Assembly: GCA_947500135.1 (NCBI GenBank)
Contig: CANMQX010000009.1
Coordinates: 1 to 64,000 of the forward strand
DNA length: 64,000 bases
Reading direction: 5' to 3'
From: an uncultured Paracoccaceae bacterium
GTDB lineage: Bacteria; Pseudomonadota; Alphaproteobacteria; Rhodobacterales; Rhodobacteraceae
Translations under genes and position numbers: made by a program
Notes under the pieces: generated by a model
What the model was told of the DNA's origin: nothing
What the model saw: the letters and a program-made list of their open reading frames with translations, nothing else
Database searches by the model: none
In this document: piece by piece, positions 27,222-36,782 of the stretch
Position numbering within the stretch: the first letter of the stretch is position 1
How the letters are laid out: each line of letters begins with the position of its first letter

Positions 27222-28526
27222 ATGACCGATGCAACCGCGTCGGCACCTGTCGCGTCACAAACGACCGGCGGTGCCTTCTACCGTCTGGTGTGGAAATGGC
27301 ATTTCCTCGCCTCTCTTTACGTGCTTCCTTTCATGGCCATGCTGGCCATCACTGGGGGCATTTATCTTTACAAACCGCAGATCGAAGAATGGCTTTATGC
27401 CGACCGTCTGAATGTCGAAATCGGGGCCGAACGGCAAAGCTATGAGGCGCAAGTCGCAGCCTTGACTGAAACGACCGGGGTCAGCCGCATCCGTAGTATC
27501 AAAATCGAAGATCAGCCGGGTCGGGCCACACTGGTTGAGTTTGACGACGACGGTAAAATGCGCAGCTATGCGTGGATCAACCCCTATACGTCGGAGGTTC
27601 TGGCAACCCAGCCCCGTGACGAAACTGCGATGCGTGTCTTGCGCAAGTTTCATGGTGAATTGTTGCTGGGTAGCTTTGGCACCAAATTCGTCGAACTGGC
27701 CGCGCATTGGGCCATCGTGATGTTCATCACCGGGCTTTATCTGTGGTGGCCGCGTGGTCAGCGCACGGTCAAGAAAGCGTTTTCGCCACCATCGGGCAAG
27801 GGTCGCAGTTTCTGGCGCGAAACCCATCTGTTCACCGGTATTCTTGCTGCCGTATTGGTCATCCCAATCTTGATTTCCGGCCTGCCCTGGACGGATGTCT
27901 GGGGCGGCGGGCTGGATTACGTGCAAGAGCAGACAGGCACAAAATCCCGCAGCTTGCGTTTTGGTGGCGATGTCCCGAATTCGACCGCATCCCAAGGCAC
28001 GTCCATGCCCTATGACATGGTCTTTGGCGTGGCCAAGGCAGAAGGGCTGGTTGCACCCTATGAGATTCGACCCCCGCGCAAGCCTGACGCCGCCTATTGG
28101 GTGCGATCCGCCAGCAAGAACCGGGCCGAGCAAACCGAGCTGATCGTGGATCAATATACCGGTGCCGTCCTCAAGCGACACGGTTTCGCAGATAACCCCG
28201 CACTCGCCCGGATTGTGTCGCAAGGAATCTCGTTCCATCAGGGTGAGCTTTACGGATGGCTTAATCTGGCGCAGAATACCTTAGCTGCGGTGTTAGCTGT
28301 TGTTCTTTCGGTATCGGGTTTTGTGGCGTGGTGGATGCGACGACCTGCGGGATCACTTGGGGTTCCGGCAGCACCTGAAGCATCACTGGGGACGGGGATG
28401 ATCGTTCTTGTGATCGGGCTCAGCATTCTGTTGCCGCTGGTGGGCGCGTCATTGATCGTGGCCCTTGTTTTGGATTGGTTGATTTTCCGCAAGCTGGGGT
28501 GGTTTCAAAGCCGCCCGGCGACCTGA
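27222..28526 (+). CDS. PepSY-associated TM helix domain protein, 434 aa
   Basis: An inner-membrane protein with an N-terminal TM (FLASLYVLPFMAMLAITGGI) followed by a periplasmic PepSY-like segment, then TMs at VMFITGLYLWWPRG, LAAVLVIPILISGLP, AAVLAVVLSVSGFVAWWM and IVLVIGLSILLPLVGASLIV. The WHFLASLYVLPF, GIYLYKPQIE and LYLWWPRG motifs are those of the PiuB/FsqB-type PepSY-TM family, linked to iron-siderophore reduction or export in several bacteria. It is probably co-transcribed with the DUF2946-like gene. No TonB receptor is adjacent. Confidence 0.85.
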   Translation: MTDATASAPVASQTTGGAFYRLVWKWHFLASLYVLPFMAMLAITGGIYLYKPQIEEWLYADRLNVEIGAERQSYEAQVAALTETTGVSRIRSIKIEDQPGRATLVEFDDDGKMRSYAWINPYTSEVLATQPRDETAMRVLRKFHGELLLGSFGTKFVELAAHWAIVMFITGLYLWWPRGQRTVKKAFSPPSGKGRSFWRETHLFTGILAAVLVIPILISGLPWTDVWGGGLDYVQEQTGTKSRSLRFGGDVPNSTASQGTSMPYDMVFGVAKAEGLVAPYEIRPPRKPDAAYWVRSASKNRAEQTELIVDQYTGAVLKRHGFADNPALARIVSQGISFHQGELYGWLNLAQNTLAAVLAVVLSVSGFVAWWMRRPAGSLGVPAAPEASLGTGMIVLVIGLSILLPLVGASLIVALVLDWLIFRKLGWFQSRPAT

Positions 28527-28587
28527 CTTGACGCCCGGCGGCGGGCAACGATCCGCTGCCAATACGCATTTTGACGCAGTTCATTAA

Positions 28588-28615
28588 CTGTCACAAACTT
28601 GCAAAAAACCGTCAC
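28588..28615 (+). promoter_or_regulatory. Weak PhoB-box-like repeats before phoX
   Basis: CTGTCAC (28588-28594) and CCGTCAC (28609-28615) resemble PhoB half-sites (CTGTCAT), but the middle element expected at 11-nt spacing is poor and the distance between them is 21 and not 22 nt. It is kept as a weak candidate because the downstream gene encodes a phosphatase of the PhoX family. Confidence 0.25.
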
Positions 28616-28657
28616 TAGGGTCGCTTTGATTGTAAATGCCAGCAAGGAGCCAGTGTG

Positions 28658-30538
28658 ATGAAAGATAACGATACTTATGACCTGTCATGGGACGAATGGG
28701 ACGAATTGCAGCGTCCTGCGCCCGAAACCACCCAGTTTGATGAAATCGTCGAAGCTGCCATTTCCCGCCGGGGTTTTCTAAGCGGTATTGTCGCTTACGG
28801 CTCTGGCGCTGCGGTGATGGGCACCGGGTTGCTGAACAGCACCTCTGCCGAGGCGCAGACAGCGGGCCGCTTTGCATTTACCCCGATCCCAATCCAGACC
28901 GATGGCACCGTTCATGTGCCCGACGGCTATACTTGGGAATCGGTTGCCAAATGGGGCCAGCCCTTGTTCTCCGACGCTGAAGAACTAAGCCAGGAAACCG
29001 GCGTTAGCGTTGGCAGTTCTGACCGTGTATTCGGCGAAAACACCGATGGCATGGAAGCCTTTGTCGTGGGCAATCGTCAGGTCATTGCCGTCAACCATGA
29101 ATATGTGAACACCAAGGTGAACCTGCCCGCAAGTGAAGGCGAAACCACAAGCGCCGACGACGTGCTGACATTGCAAAACATGCAAGGCGTCACCGTGATG
29201 GAAGTCGCTGACGGCCCCGATGGATGGAATATCGTTGTTGATAGCGATCTGAACCGCCGCATCACCCATAATACACCGATGACAATGGCTGGTCCTGCTG
29301 CGGGTCACCCGCTGTTGCAAACGGCCGCTGATCCTGCCGGCACAACGGCGCTGGGTACGATGAACAATTGCGGCGCGGGCAAGACCCCATGGGGCACTTA
29401 CCTGACCTGCGAAGAAAACTTTAACGGCTATTTTGGCTCATCTGACCCGGAATTTGCCTTGCCCGATGACTATGGCCGCTACGGCATTGGTCTGGAAGGC
29501 CGCTACGGCTACGAAAACTTTGACGCGCGATTTGACGTCAGCCAGAACCCCAATGAACCGCGCCGCTTTGGCTATATCGTCGAGATTGATCCAAGTGATC
29601 CAACATCCACCCCAATCAAGCACACGGCGCTTGGCCGTTTCAAACATGAAAATGCGGCGGCTGTGATTGCACCTGACGGGCGCGTTGTCGTCTATATGGG
29701 CGATGATGAACGGGGCGAGTTCATGTATAAATACGTCTCGAACGAGGCTTACACACCGGGTGGTAAAACATCTGAACTGCTGGATGACGGGCGGCTTTAT
29801 GTGGCCAAGTTCGGCAATGACCTGACCGGCGAATGGGTGGCTCTTACACCTGAAGCCACGGGTATGGACGAAGCTGAAATCGCGATCTTCTCTCGCGTGG
29901 CGGCGTCCAAGGTCGGGGCGACAACCATGGACCGGCCCGAATGGGTCGCTGTGAACCCGGTATCGGTCGAAGGTTATTGCTGCCTGACCAACAACAAGAA
30001 CCGGGGCGTAAAGCCGAATGCAGGTGGCGACGACACATCCGTCAATGGCCCCAACCCGCGCACCGAAAACAACTATGGTCAGATCGTCCGCTGGTATCCC
30101 AGCAATGATGACCACGCTGCTGATACGTTCACATGGGACCTTTATGTCATGGCCGGAAACCCAACCGTGCATGGTGATGCCTATGGCGGGTCATCCAATG
30201 TCAATGAAGGCAACCTGTTCAACTCACCCGATGGGATGATGTTTGACAGCACTGGCCTGGTCTGGATTCAAACGGACGGCAATGATGGTAACGAAGGCGA
30301 CTTTGCCGGTATGGGCAACAACCAGATGCTGGCCGGTGACCCTGCAACAGGTCAGATTGAACGCTTCTTGACCGGGCCAAAAGGGTCAGAGGTGACGGGG
30401 CTGACGTGGTCTGCCGACAGACGCACAATGTTTGCTGGTATTCAGCACCCCGCAGCACCTTTCCCGGATGGCGAAGGCATGCTGCCACGATCAACTGTGA
30501 TCGCCGTCAAACGGGCTGATGGTGGGCTCGTAGGCTAA
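28658..30538 (+). CDS. phoX: PhoX-family alkaline phosphatase (DUF839)
   Basis: A 626-aa periplasmic phosphatase exported by Tat: the twin-arginine motif SRRGFLSG is at residues 36-43, followed by a hydrophobic stretch ending SAEA. The PhoX beta-propeller shows NHEYVNTKV, GTMNNCGAGKTPWGTYLTCEENFNGYFG (in two adjacent stretches), RFKHENAAAVIAPDGRVVVYMGDDERG and the late WIQTDGNDG. PhoX enzymes use Fe and Ca and release phosphate from organic esters, important in phosphate-poor seawater. A GTG lies one codon before the chosen ATG; AAGGAG precedes both. It ends in a stem-loop. Confidence 0.9.
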   Translation: MKDNDTYDLSWDEWDELQRPAPETTQFDEIVEAAISRRGFLSGIVAYGSGAAVMGTGLLNSTSAEAQTAGRFAFTPIPIQTDGTVHVPDGYTWESVAKWGQPLFSDAEELSQETGVSVGSSDRVFGENTDGMEAFVVGNRQVIAVNHEYVNTKVNLPASEGETTSADDVLTLQNMQGVTVMEVADGPDGWNIVVDSDLNRRITHNTPMTMAGPAAGHPLLQTAADPAGTTALGTMNNCGAGKTPWGTYLTCEENFNGYFGSSDPEFALPDDYGRYGIGLEGRYGYENFDARFDVSQNPNEPRRFGYIVEIDPSDPTSTPIKHTALGRFKHENAAAVIAPDGRVVVYMGDDERGEFMYKYVSNEAYTPGGKTSELLDDGRLYVAKFGNDLTGEWVALTPEATGMDEAEIAIFSRVAASKVGATTMDRPEWVAVNPVSVEGYCCLTNNKNRGVKPNAGGDDTSVNGPNPRTENNYGQIVRWYPSNDDHAADTFTWDLYVMAGNPTVHGDAYGGSSNVNEGNLFNSPDGMMFDSTGLVWIQTDGNDGNEGDFAGMGNNQMLAGDPATGQIERFLTGPKGSEVTGLTWSADRRTMFAGIQHPAAPFPDGEGMLPRSTVIAVKRADGGLVG

Positions 30539-30547
30539 GACATGAAC

Positions 30548-30577
30548 AGGGGCAGGCAAGAAATGCCTGCCCCTTTC
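30548..30577 (+). terminator. Stem-loop after phoX
   Basis: A perfect 11-bp stem (30548-30558 with 30564-30574, arm AGGGGCAGGCA) with a 5-nt loop is followed by TTC only, so the T-run is short. It lies between the convergent phoX and CAP-domain genes. Confidence 0.75.
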
Positions 30578-30594
30578 GCTGCTAGATCGAGTTT

Positions 30595-31599
30595 CTAGAC
30601 GAACTCCATCGCGTCGCAGGATGTGAACGCATCCATTGTGATCTCTTCGAAGTCACCTGCGTCGTTTGTCATGACAGTGCTTTCGGGCGTGGCAAGGAAG
30701 CCGACGAAACCAAAGACAAACACGCCGTCATCAGCACCAATATCCAGTGGTTCCATATCGGCAAAGTTGAACTGATCGAAGATCTGATCAAACAGCGCCG
30801 CGAAATCAAACGAAAGCTCTGGGTCGTTATCATCGGATGTCGGCACATCGTCAACTGGCGGATCATCTTCGGTTACCACAACCGGGTCATCATCATCTGG
30901 CGTCTCGGTGTCGGGGCCTTCAGCAACCGGTGGTTCGGGTGCGGGTTCTTCTTCCTCCGGTGTTTCCTCTTCCGGGGTCTCCTCCTCGGGTGTCTCTTCT
31001 TCAGGCGTCTCCTCTTCTTCCGGGGTCTCGTCTACCGGCGTTTCATCGACCGGTGTTTCTTCTTCTTCGGGTTCAGGTGTTTCGTCGACCGGTGTGACCG
31101 GTTCTTCCTCCTCCGGCATTGGGGCGGGGGTTTCCTCTTCTTCAGCGTTTGGGCTGACGGCATCGGTGCTGCCGAAGTTCTGCGTGATCATCACACCGTC
31201 ATAGCCCTGAAAGTCACCTGTCTCGATGCCGATCCCGATATCTCTCAGTTCCGGGTTCAGCAGGTTGGCACGGTGCCCGGGGCTGTTCATCAGACTTTCA
31301 TGAATATCAGCCACATCATCGGCAATACCGGGGTCACCCCGTTCGCTTTGCCATCCGATGTTTTCAGCCGTGCGCCAATTGCCTTCCAACTTGTATTCAG
31401 TTGCGGCAATTCTGTCGCCAGGATCGGACCCACCAGCGCCAGTATGATCGAACACATCATTGTCCAACATCCACTGGCTGTGGTCTTCGCTGGATTCGTT
31501 AAGCGCGTTGTTGATCGCCAATGGATCCAACCCGCGCGACGTGCGTTCCTCGTTAATCAGTTCAAGCATTAACAGTTCAGCTTCGCTTGCTTGGCTCAT
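30595..31599 (-). CDS. CAP-domain protein with acidic Pro/Thr/Glu repeat, 334 aa
   Basis: The N-terminal CAP/SCP domain (about residues 5-145) shows LINEERTSRGLDPLAINNAL, the His pair in DHSQWM and FDHTGAGG, SPGHRANLLNPELRDIGIG and ITQNFG. It is followed by about 110 residues of a Glu/Pro/Thr-rich repeat built on PEEET, and then a hydrophobic/acidic C-terminal domain (LSFDFAALFDQIF) ending in a Cys. There is no N-terminal signal peptide, so if it is secreted the signal would have to be C-terminal, as in type I secretion. The function is unknown. Confidence 0.85.
   Translation of the reverse strand: MSQASEAELLMLELINEERTSRGLDPLAINNALNESSEDHSQWMLDNDVFDHTGAGGSDPGDRIAATEYKLEGNWRTAENIGWQSERGDPGIADDVADIHESLMNSPGHRANLLNPELRDIGIGIETGDFQGYDGVMITQNFGSTDAVSPNAEEEETPAPMPEEEEPVTPVDETPEPEEEETPVDETPVDETPEEEETPEEETPEEETPEEETPEEEEPAPEPPVAEGPDTETPDDDDPVVVTEDDPPVDDVPTSDDNDPELSFDFAALFDQIFDQFNFADMEPLDIGADDGVFVFGFVGFLATPESTVMTNDAGDFEEITMDAFTSCDAMEFV
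30940..31135 (-). repeat. Trinucleotide-biased minisatellite encoding PEEET repeats
   Basis: A run of TCTTCTTC/CTCCTC-type codons on the plus strand encodes imperfect 5-residue PEEET and 6-residue units (PVDET, PEEEET) within the CAP-domain gene. Such arrays are prone to length change by slippage in multiples of 3 or 15 nt, so repeat number may vary between strains. Confidence 0.8.
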
Positions 31600-31866
31600 G
31601 TCGTGTCCTTTTGTTCGCGCCTTGCCTCAAGACGCAGTGAGTGGTTCCGCCAAACACATGTCTGGCGGCTGGGTAAGCCCTTGTATTAATTGGGTTAGGG
31701 CCCTTTGGCAGCAGGCCGTGGACGTGGGATGGTCTGCTGTCGGGTGGACCCTAAAAGCGGCCTGCGGCTCGCTTCAATTCACGAAAGACACGACCGGGAA
31801 TTCCGGCGGCGATCAGCCGGAATGGTCGAAATTGCAGCGATAAAATCGGCAAGAATCCCCGACAGC

Positions 31867-32238
31867 CTACCGGTGCTGATCCACCAGAACCGGGTTCCCG
31901 TCTGGGTCCATAATGACGAAACTTGCGGGGCCAGTTGTGCTCTCATCCGCCTCTGTTTCAAATGCGATACCGTCCGCCTTGAGGCGCTTTTGCAGATCGC
32001 GGACATCTTCAAAATCATCCAGGTTTTGCGCCTGCTGATCCCAGCCGGGATTAAAGGTCAGCGTGTTCGCCTTAAGAAATCCGCCAAATAGCCCAATCAC
32101 CGTGTGGTCATTGCGTAGCATCAGCCAGCCCTGTGCCTCATCACCGCCAAAAGGTTCAAAACCCAACTTGCAGTAAAATGCCTTTGAGGCCGCGATATCC
32201 TTGACATTCAGGCTTATCGAAAACGCACCGAGTTTCAT
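31867..32238 (-). CDS. VOC (glyoxalase/bleomycin resistance) superfamily protein, 123 aa
   Basis: A single vicinal-oxygen-chelate domain pair: MKLGAFSISLNVKDIAASKA, FYCKLGFEPFGG and, near the C-terminus, FVIMDPDGNPVLVDQH, which supplies the typical metal-ligand strand. It is cytoplasmic; the reaction is unknown (this group is often annotated as lactoylglutathione lyase-like). CGGAGGG before ATG 32238 fixes the start; the longer frame to 32376 is not supported. It is divergent from the first tuf gene. Confidence 0.88.
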   Translation of the reverse strand: MKLGAFSISLNVKDIAASKAFYCKLGFEPFGGDEAQGWLMLRNDHTVIGLFGGFLKANTLTFNPGWDQQAQNLDDFEDVRDLQKRLKADGIAFETEADESTTGPASFVIMDPDGNPVLVDQHR

Positions 32239-32438
32239 GATTTTCCCTCCGTTACATCGCCCCAGCCTAACGCAAATCACGCGACCTTCGAAGAAATTCC
32301 GTCCAAAGCAGGCTGGCACCTGCAGGCGTCGCGCCATACGGGTATCAAACTGCTTGATTTCCGTGCGATTTGCCAATACATCGCCCGCGATGTTGGACCG
32401 GGCCGTTTTGGCCCCTCAGATACTAAGGGCCCTGCAAT

Positions 32439-33614
<1,176 letters not shown>

Positions 33615-33627
33615 TCACGGGGCGGCT

Positions 33628-33697
33628 TGGGCGTAAGCCCAAACGCACCTAGCGGGTGGCAGGGACTTTTGCCATGCAAAAGTGCCCGAGAACCCGC
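33628..33697 (+). other. Structured region downstream of tuf copy 1
   Basis: Two hairpins follow the tuf stop. The first is a TTGGGC-GTAA-GCCCAA stem with a GNRA-type tetraloop (about 33627-33642). The second (33652-33697) is longer, with outer stem GCGGGT/ACCCGC and inner CTTTTGC-CAT-GCAAAAG. A conventional terminator lies further down (33764-33794), so this part probably forms a structured 3' UTR. Confidence 0.55.
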
Positions 33698-33763
33698 CAC
33701 CTCTCTTCGGAGAACGATGATAGATAAGTAGGGTGCGCGTTCATGCGCATCACCGAACAAACG

Positions 33764-33794
33764 AAAGGCCGCCTCAAAACGGGGCGGCCTTTTT
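33764..33794 (+). terminator. Intrinsic terminator of tuf copy 1
   Basis: GGCCGCC and GGCGGCC form a 7-bp GC stem with a 9-nt loop, preceded by AAA and followed by five T residues. Confidence 0.88.
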
Positions 33795-33888
33795 GTGTAT
33801 TGCAGCAGCCATCACTAAGACCCAGCCACAAATCACAACAGACAAAATACCGTAAGATGGATCTCAACCCATCGCACTCTTGCCCGGA

Positions 33889-34578
33889 TCAAGGCCCCGC
33901 CGACGTTCCGGCCAACCGGTCTGCGTCATGTGTTGTCTCATCAAAAAAGGTCTTGAGCCTGTCCTGCCAATATTGGGTTTCCTCTGGGCTCATCTTGCGG
34001 GGCACCGCCCCCTCAAACCGACGGAAGACGAAGGCACCGCGCCCGCCGGATTTGGGGACCAGCATCTTATCCCAGGATGACATCCGCTTTTGTCGAGCGG
34101 TTGAAAAGGCATAGGCAAAGATCGGCAGGCCTGTCACCCGCGCCCATTCCAGCACAGCGGGCTGGACCTGCAATGCGGGGCCAGTGGGGCCATCCCCTGT
34201 CATCCCGATACTCACCCCTTCTTTGACCCGGCGCAGCACCTTTAACGATGCCGACCGGTTTGATCGCTTGGTCGACATCTGCATCGGCTGTAAACCCACC
34301 CGGCGATGCAAGGCACCTGCCAACCGGCCCACGGGGGAGCTGTTGTAAAGGCTGGAAAGCGGGCCATCGGGGATCGGCCAGTGTTCGGCAGCCATCAGGC
34401 ACCGGCTGTGCCACATCACCAGCAGAACGGGACCTTCTGACAACGCGTCATGCAGCTCCTCCAGCCCCTCGCTGGTCCAATCAGTCCGTTTTTTGCACCA
34501 TCCCAAATACCACCCGGCGACAGCCGCAATGACCGCCGCGAGTGTCTGTGACTGTTCGATCCGTTTGCGCAACGACAT
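33889..34578 (-). CDS. DUF374 lysophospholipid-acyltransferase-like protein, 229 aa
   Basis: A cytoplasmic/peripheral membrane protein with an N-terminal hydrophobic helix (LAAVIAAVAGWYLGW), VLLVMWHSRCLMAAE in place of the acyltransferase HxxxxD region, and SIGMTGDGPTGPALQVQPAV, the DUF374 signature (TxDGPxGP). Members are thought to acylate lipids or lipid A-like acceptors; this is family inference. It is opposite to tuf and tRNA-Trp and apparently monocistronic. Confidence 0.85.
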   Translation of the reverse strand: MSLRKRIEQSQTLAAVIAAVAGWYLGWCKKRTDWTSEGLEELHDALSEGPVLLVMWHSRCLMAAEHWPIPDGPLSSLYNSSPVGRLAGALHRRVGLQPMQMSTKRSNRSASLKVLRRVKEGVSIGMTGDGPTGPALQVQPAVLEWARVTGLPIFAYAFSTARQKRMSSWDKMLVPKSGGRGAFVFRRFEGAVPRKMSPEETQYWQDRLKTFFDETTHDADRLAGTSAGP

Positions 34579-34659
34579 AGGGCAGGGGCCTTGGCATCAT
34601 GGTTTGTGCATTGTTTCAACATTTATTGCGGGGAAGACAAGTCCATGGCCGGTTCCCTC

Positions 34660-34688
34660 TTGATCCGGCAGAGGTTTCGGACTAACCC
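34660..34688 (+). promoter_or_regulatory. Candidate promoter of tRNA-Trp
   Basis: TTGATC (34660-34665) is followed after 17 bp by TAACCC (34683-34688), 13 bp before the tRNA 5' end. The -10 is atypical but its TAA start and the spacing equal those of the tRNA-fMet candidate in this window. Confidence 0.4.
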
Positions 34689-34701
34689 GGCATCTGGTCA
34701 T

Positions 34702-34777
<76 letters not shown>

Positions 34778-34817
34778 GACCCGATCACCGCCCGTCGGAG
34801 GATCATAAAAACATCCC

Positions 34818-35705
34818 ATGACAGTTCCGGATTTCAGCGTCGCGTTCCATATCGGGGCGCATAAGACCGCCACATCACATCTACAACGATCGCTGCGTGA
34901 CGCGACAGACCCGCTGGCCGATGCCGGGGTACGCTATTACGGCCCTGCTGACCTCAGGCTGCCGGGCCGTTCGATCAGGCGCTTGTTCAGCCTGCATGAC
35001 CAACCGGCGCGTGCGCCGCGTCGCACGCCACAGGATCAGCTGGCGCTGATGCGTAAGGGTGGGCACCGTTTGGTGCTAAGCGAAGAAAACTATATCGGGG
35101 TCCTGAACAGCCCGCGCCGCCGGGAAGTCCGTATGCGCTACCCCTATGCGGCGCGCCGGGTCACCGCGTTTGCCAATGTGCTTGATGTCGGTGGGCTGGA
35201 TGTCTTTCTAAGTATTCGAAACCCCGCAACATTCCTGACATCCGCCTATTGCCAGCAATTGCTGGGGGGGCGGATCATGGAAATGGATCGGTATTTACGG
35301 ATCAATCCGCTGGCCAGCGTGAACTGGTTTTCGCTGGTCAAACGTCTGCGCCGCGCAAAAGGGGTCAATCGGCTGACAATCTGGCGATACGAGGATTATC
35401 AGGCGCTGTTTCCGCAGATTTGCGCGGCCATGGTTGGTGAAACGGCCGGCCGCCTTGTCCACCCGTTGCCCCGCCGCATCCATGTGGGACTGTCCGCAAA
35501 AGCGGTCGCCGCGGTGCATCGGCAGACGGGTGACGCGCCGCCTGATAAACGCGGCAATGTCGCACGCCAGCTTTTTCCCGTAGGACCGGATGCGCCCGCC
35601 TTTGACGGGTTTGACAAAGATCAGCACGCTATCGCAGAACAGGCATATCAGGCGCAGATTTCTGCGATTGCCGATTTGGACGGCGTTACCTTTCTGCGCC
35701 CCTAA
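34818..35705 (+). CDS. Sulfotransferase-like P-loop protein, 295 aa
   Basis: The N-terminal FHIGAHKTATSHLQRSL corresponds to the PAPS 5'-phosphosulfate-binding loop of sulfotransferases, where HxGxxKTxTxxLQ is the common bacterial form. The second conserved part VFLSIRNPATFLTSAY resembles the 3'-phosphate-binding strand. The acceptor substrate is unknown; homologues are frequent in Rhodobacteraceae. The ribosome site GGAGG is 16 nt before the ATG, further than usual. The gene sits between tRNA-Trp and secE, which are normally adjacent. Confidence 0.75.
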   Translation: MTVPDFSVAFHIGAHKTATSHLQRSLRDATDPLADAGVRYYGPADLRLPGRSIRRLFSLHDQPARAPRRTPQDQLALMRKGGHRLVLSEENYIGVLNSPRRREVRMRYPYAARRVTAFANVLDVGGLDVFLSIRNPATFLTSAYCQQLLGGRIMEMDRYLRINPLASVNWFSLVKRLRRAKGVNRLTIWRYEDYQALFPQICAAMVGETAGRLVHPLPRRIHVGLSAKAVAAVHRQTGDAPPDKRGNVARQLFPVGPDAPAFDGFDKDQHAIAEQAYQAQISAIADLDGVTFLRP

Positions 35706-35785
35706 GCGATCAGAGGCAAACCACCCTTGAAATCAGATAGCAGAATCCGTATGTCGCCACATGATTTGACAAAGGATCGTGCCCC

Positions 35786-35986
35786 ATGGCCATCGCCAAC
35801 CCCGCAAAGTTTATCCAAGAGGTTCGCGCCGAAATCTCAAAGGTTGTTTGGCCGACACGTCGCGAAGTCATCATGACGACAATCATGGTGTTTATCATGG
35901 CGACGGTGACGGCGATCTTCTTTTCGCTCGTTGACCTGCTGATCCGCACCGGCCTGTCTGGCGTTCTGTCCTATTTCGGCGGCTGA
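35786..35986 (+). CDS. secE: Preprotein translocase subunit SecE
   Basis: 66 aa, the single-helix alphaproteobacterial form. FIQEVRAEISKVVWPTRREV is the conserved amphipathic helix and is followed by one TM (TTIMVFIMATVTAIFFSLVDLLI). It clamps SecY in the SecYEG channel. nusG follows after 201 bp that contain a terminator-like hairpin. Confidence 0.95.
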   Translation: MAIANPAKFIQEVRAEISKVVWPTRREVIMTTIMVFIMATVTAIFFSLVDLLIRTGLSGVLSYFGG

Positions 35987-36072
35987 TATTGGGGCATGGG
36001 TGCCCCAGTTTCTGCGCGGCCCCTCTTGAAAACGCGGGCCTGCGGCGGTAAGAGCCTGCAACTTCCGAAAAT

Positions 36073-36111
36073 GGCGTGCGGCGAATCGAGCAGCACGCCG
36101 CTTTTATTTTT
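36073..36111 (+). terminator. Terminator-like hairpin between secE and nusG
   Basis: GGCGTGC (36073-36079) pairs with GCACGCC (36093-36099) over a 13-nt loop and is followed by GCTTTTATTTTT. It should end or attenuate secE transcripts, so nusG would depend on read-through or its own promoter. Confidence 0.75.
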
Positions 36112-36145
36112 GGGACTGGCGATATCGCCACGGTAATGAAAACAA

Positions 36146-36163
36146 GAGGTCGATTGCGACCTC
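36146..36163 (+). promoter_or_regulatory. Hairpin in the nusG leader
   Basis: A perfect 7-bp stem GAGGTCG-ATTG-CGACCTC ends 24 bp before the nusG ATG, downstream of the secE terminator-like element. It may control nusG translation or be part of the attenuator; no T-run follows. Confidence 0.4.
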
Positions 36164-36187
36164 GCGACGACAAGGTGCTGAACACAG

Positions 36188-36718
36188 ATGGCGAAACGTT
36201 GGTATTCGGTGAGCGTTCTTTCGAACTTCGAAAAGAAGATCGCAGAAGCAATCCGCACCAAAGCGGAAGAACAAGGCCTGAGCGATCAGATCGACGAAGT
36301 GCTGGTGCCGACCGAAGAAGTCATCGAAATTCGCCGCAACAAAAAGGTGACCGCCGAGCGCCGCTTTATGCCCGGCTACGTCCTTGTCCATATGGAAATG
36401 TCGGATGAAGGGTATCACCTGATCAACTCGATCAACCGCGTCACTGGTTTCCTTGGCCCGCAGGGCCGCCCGATGCCGATGCGTGATGCCGAAGTGCAGG
36501 CCATCCTGGGCCGCGTTCAGGAAGGCGAAGACGCGCCGCGCACGCTGATCCATTTCGAGATTGGCGAGAAGGTCAAAGTCAATGATGGCCCGTTCGAGGA
36601 TTTCGACGGCATGGTCGAAGAAGTGGACGACGAAAACCAGCGCCTGAAGGTAACGGTTTCGATCTTTGGCCGGGCGACCCCGGTCGAACTGGAATTCACG
36701 CAGGTTTCCAAACAGTAA
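36188..36718 (+). CDS. nusG: Transcription termination/antitermination factor NusG
   Basis: 176 aa. The N-terminal NGN domain ([38 protein letters not shown]) binds RNA polymerase. The C-terminal KOW domain ([21 protein letters not shown]) contacts Rho or ribosomal protein S10. It sits 104 bp before rplK, in the standard secE-nusG-rplKA order. Confidence 0.97.
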   Translation: MAKRWYSVSVLSNFEKKIAEAIRTKAEEQGLSDQIDEVLVPTEEVIEIRRNKKVTAERRFMPGYVLVHMEMSDEGYHLINSINRVTGFLGPQGRPMPMRDAEVQAILGRVQEGEDAPRTLIHFEIGEKVKVNDGPFEDFDGMVEEVDDENQRLKVTVSIFGRATPVELEFTQVSKQ

Positions 36719-36782
36719 CCTGTGTGCTCAGACGTGGAAGCAGCAATGCGAACCACGGCAAAACCGCCCCATCTGGGGCTTT

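Noticed and set aside
28577..28594. Full Pho box before phoX
   Set aside because: Only one good CTGTCA half-site is present and the partner half-sites match 3 of 7 positions, so it is kept only as a weak candidate.
30940..31135. Repeat tract resembling a CRISPR-like array
   Set aside because: The units are 15-18 nt, contiguous and in frame, encoding PEEET; there are no spacers.
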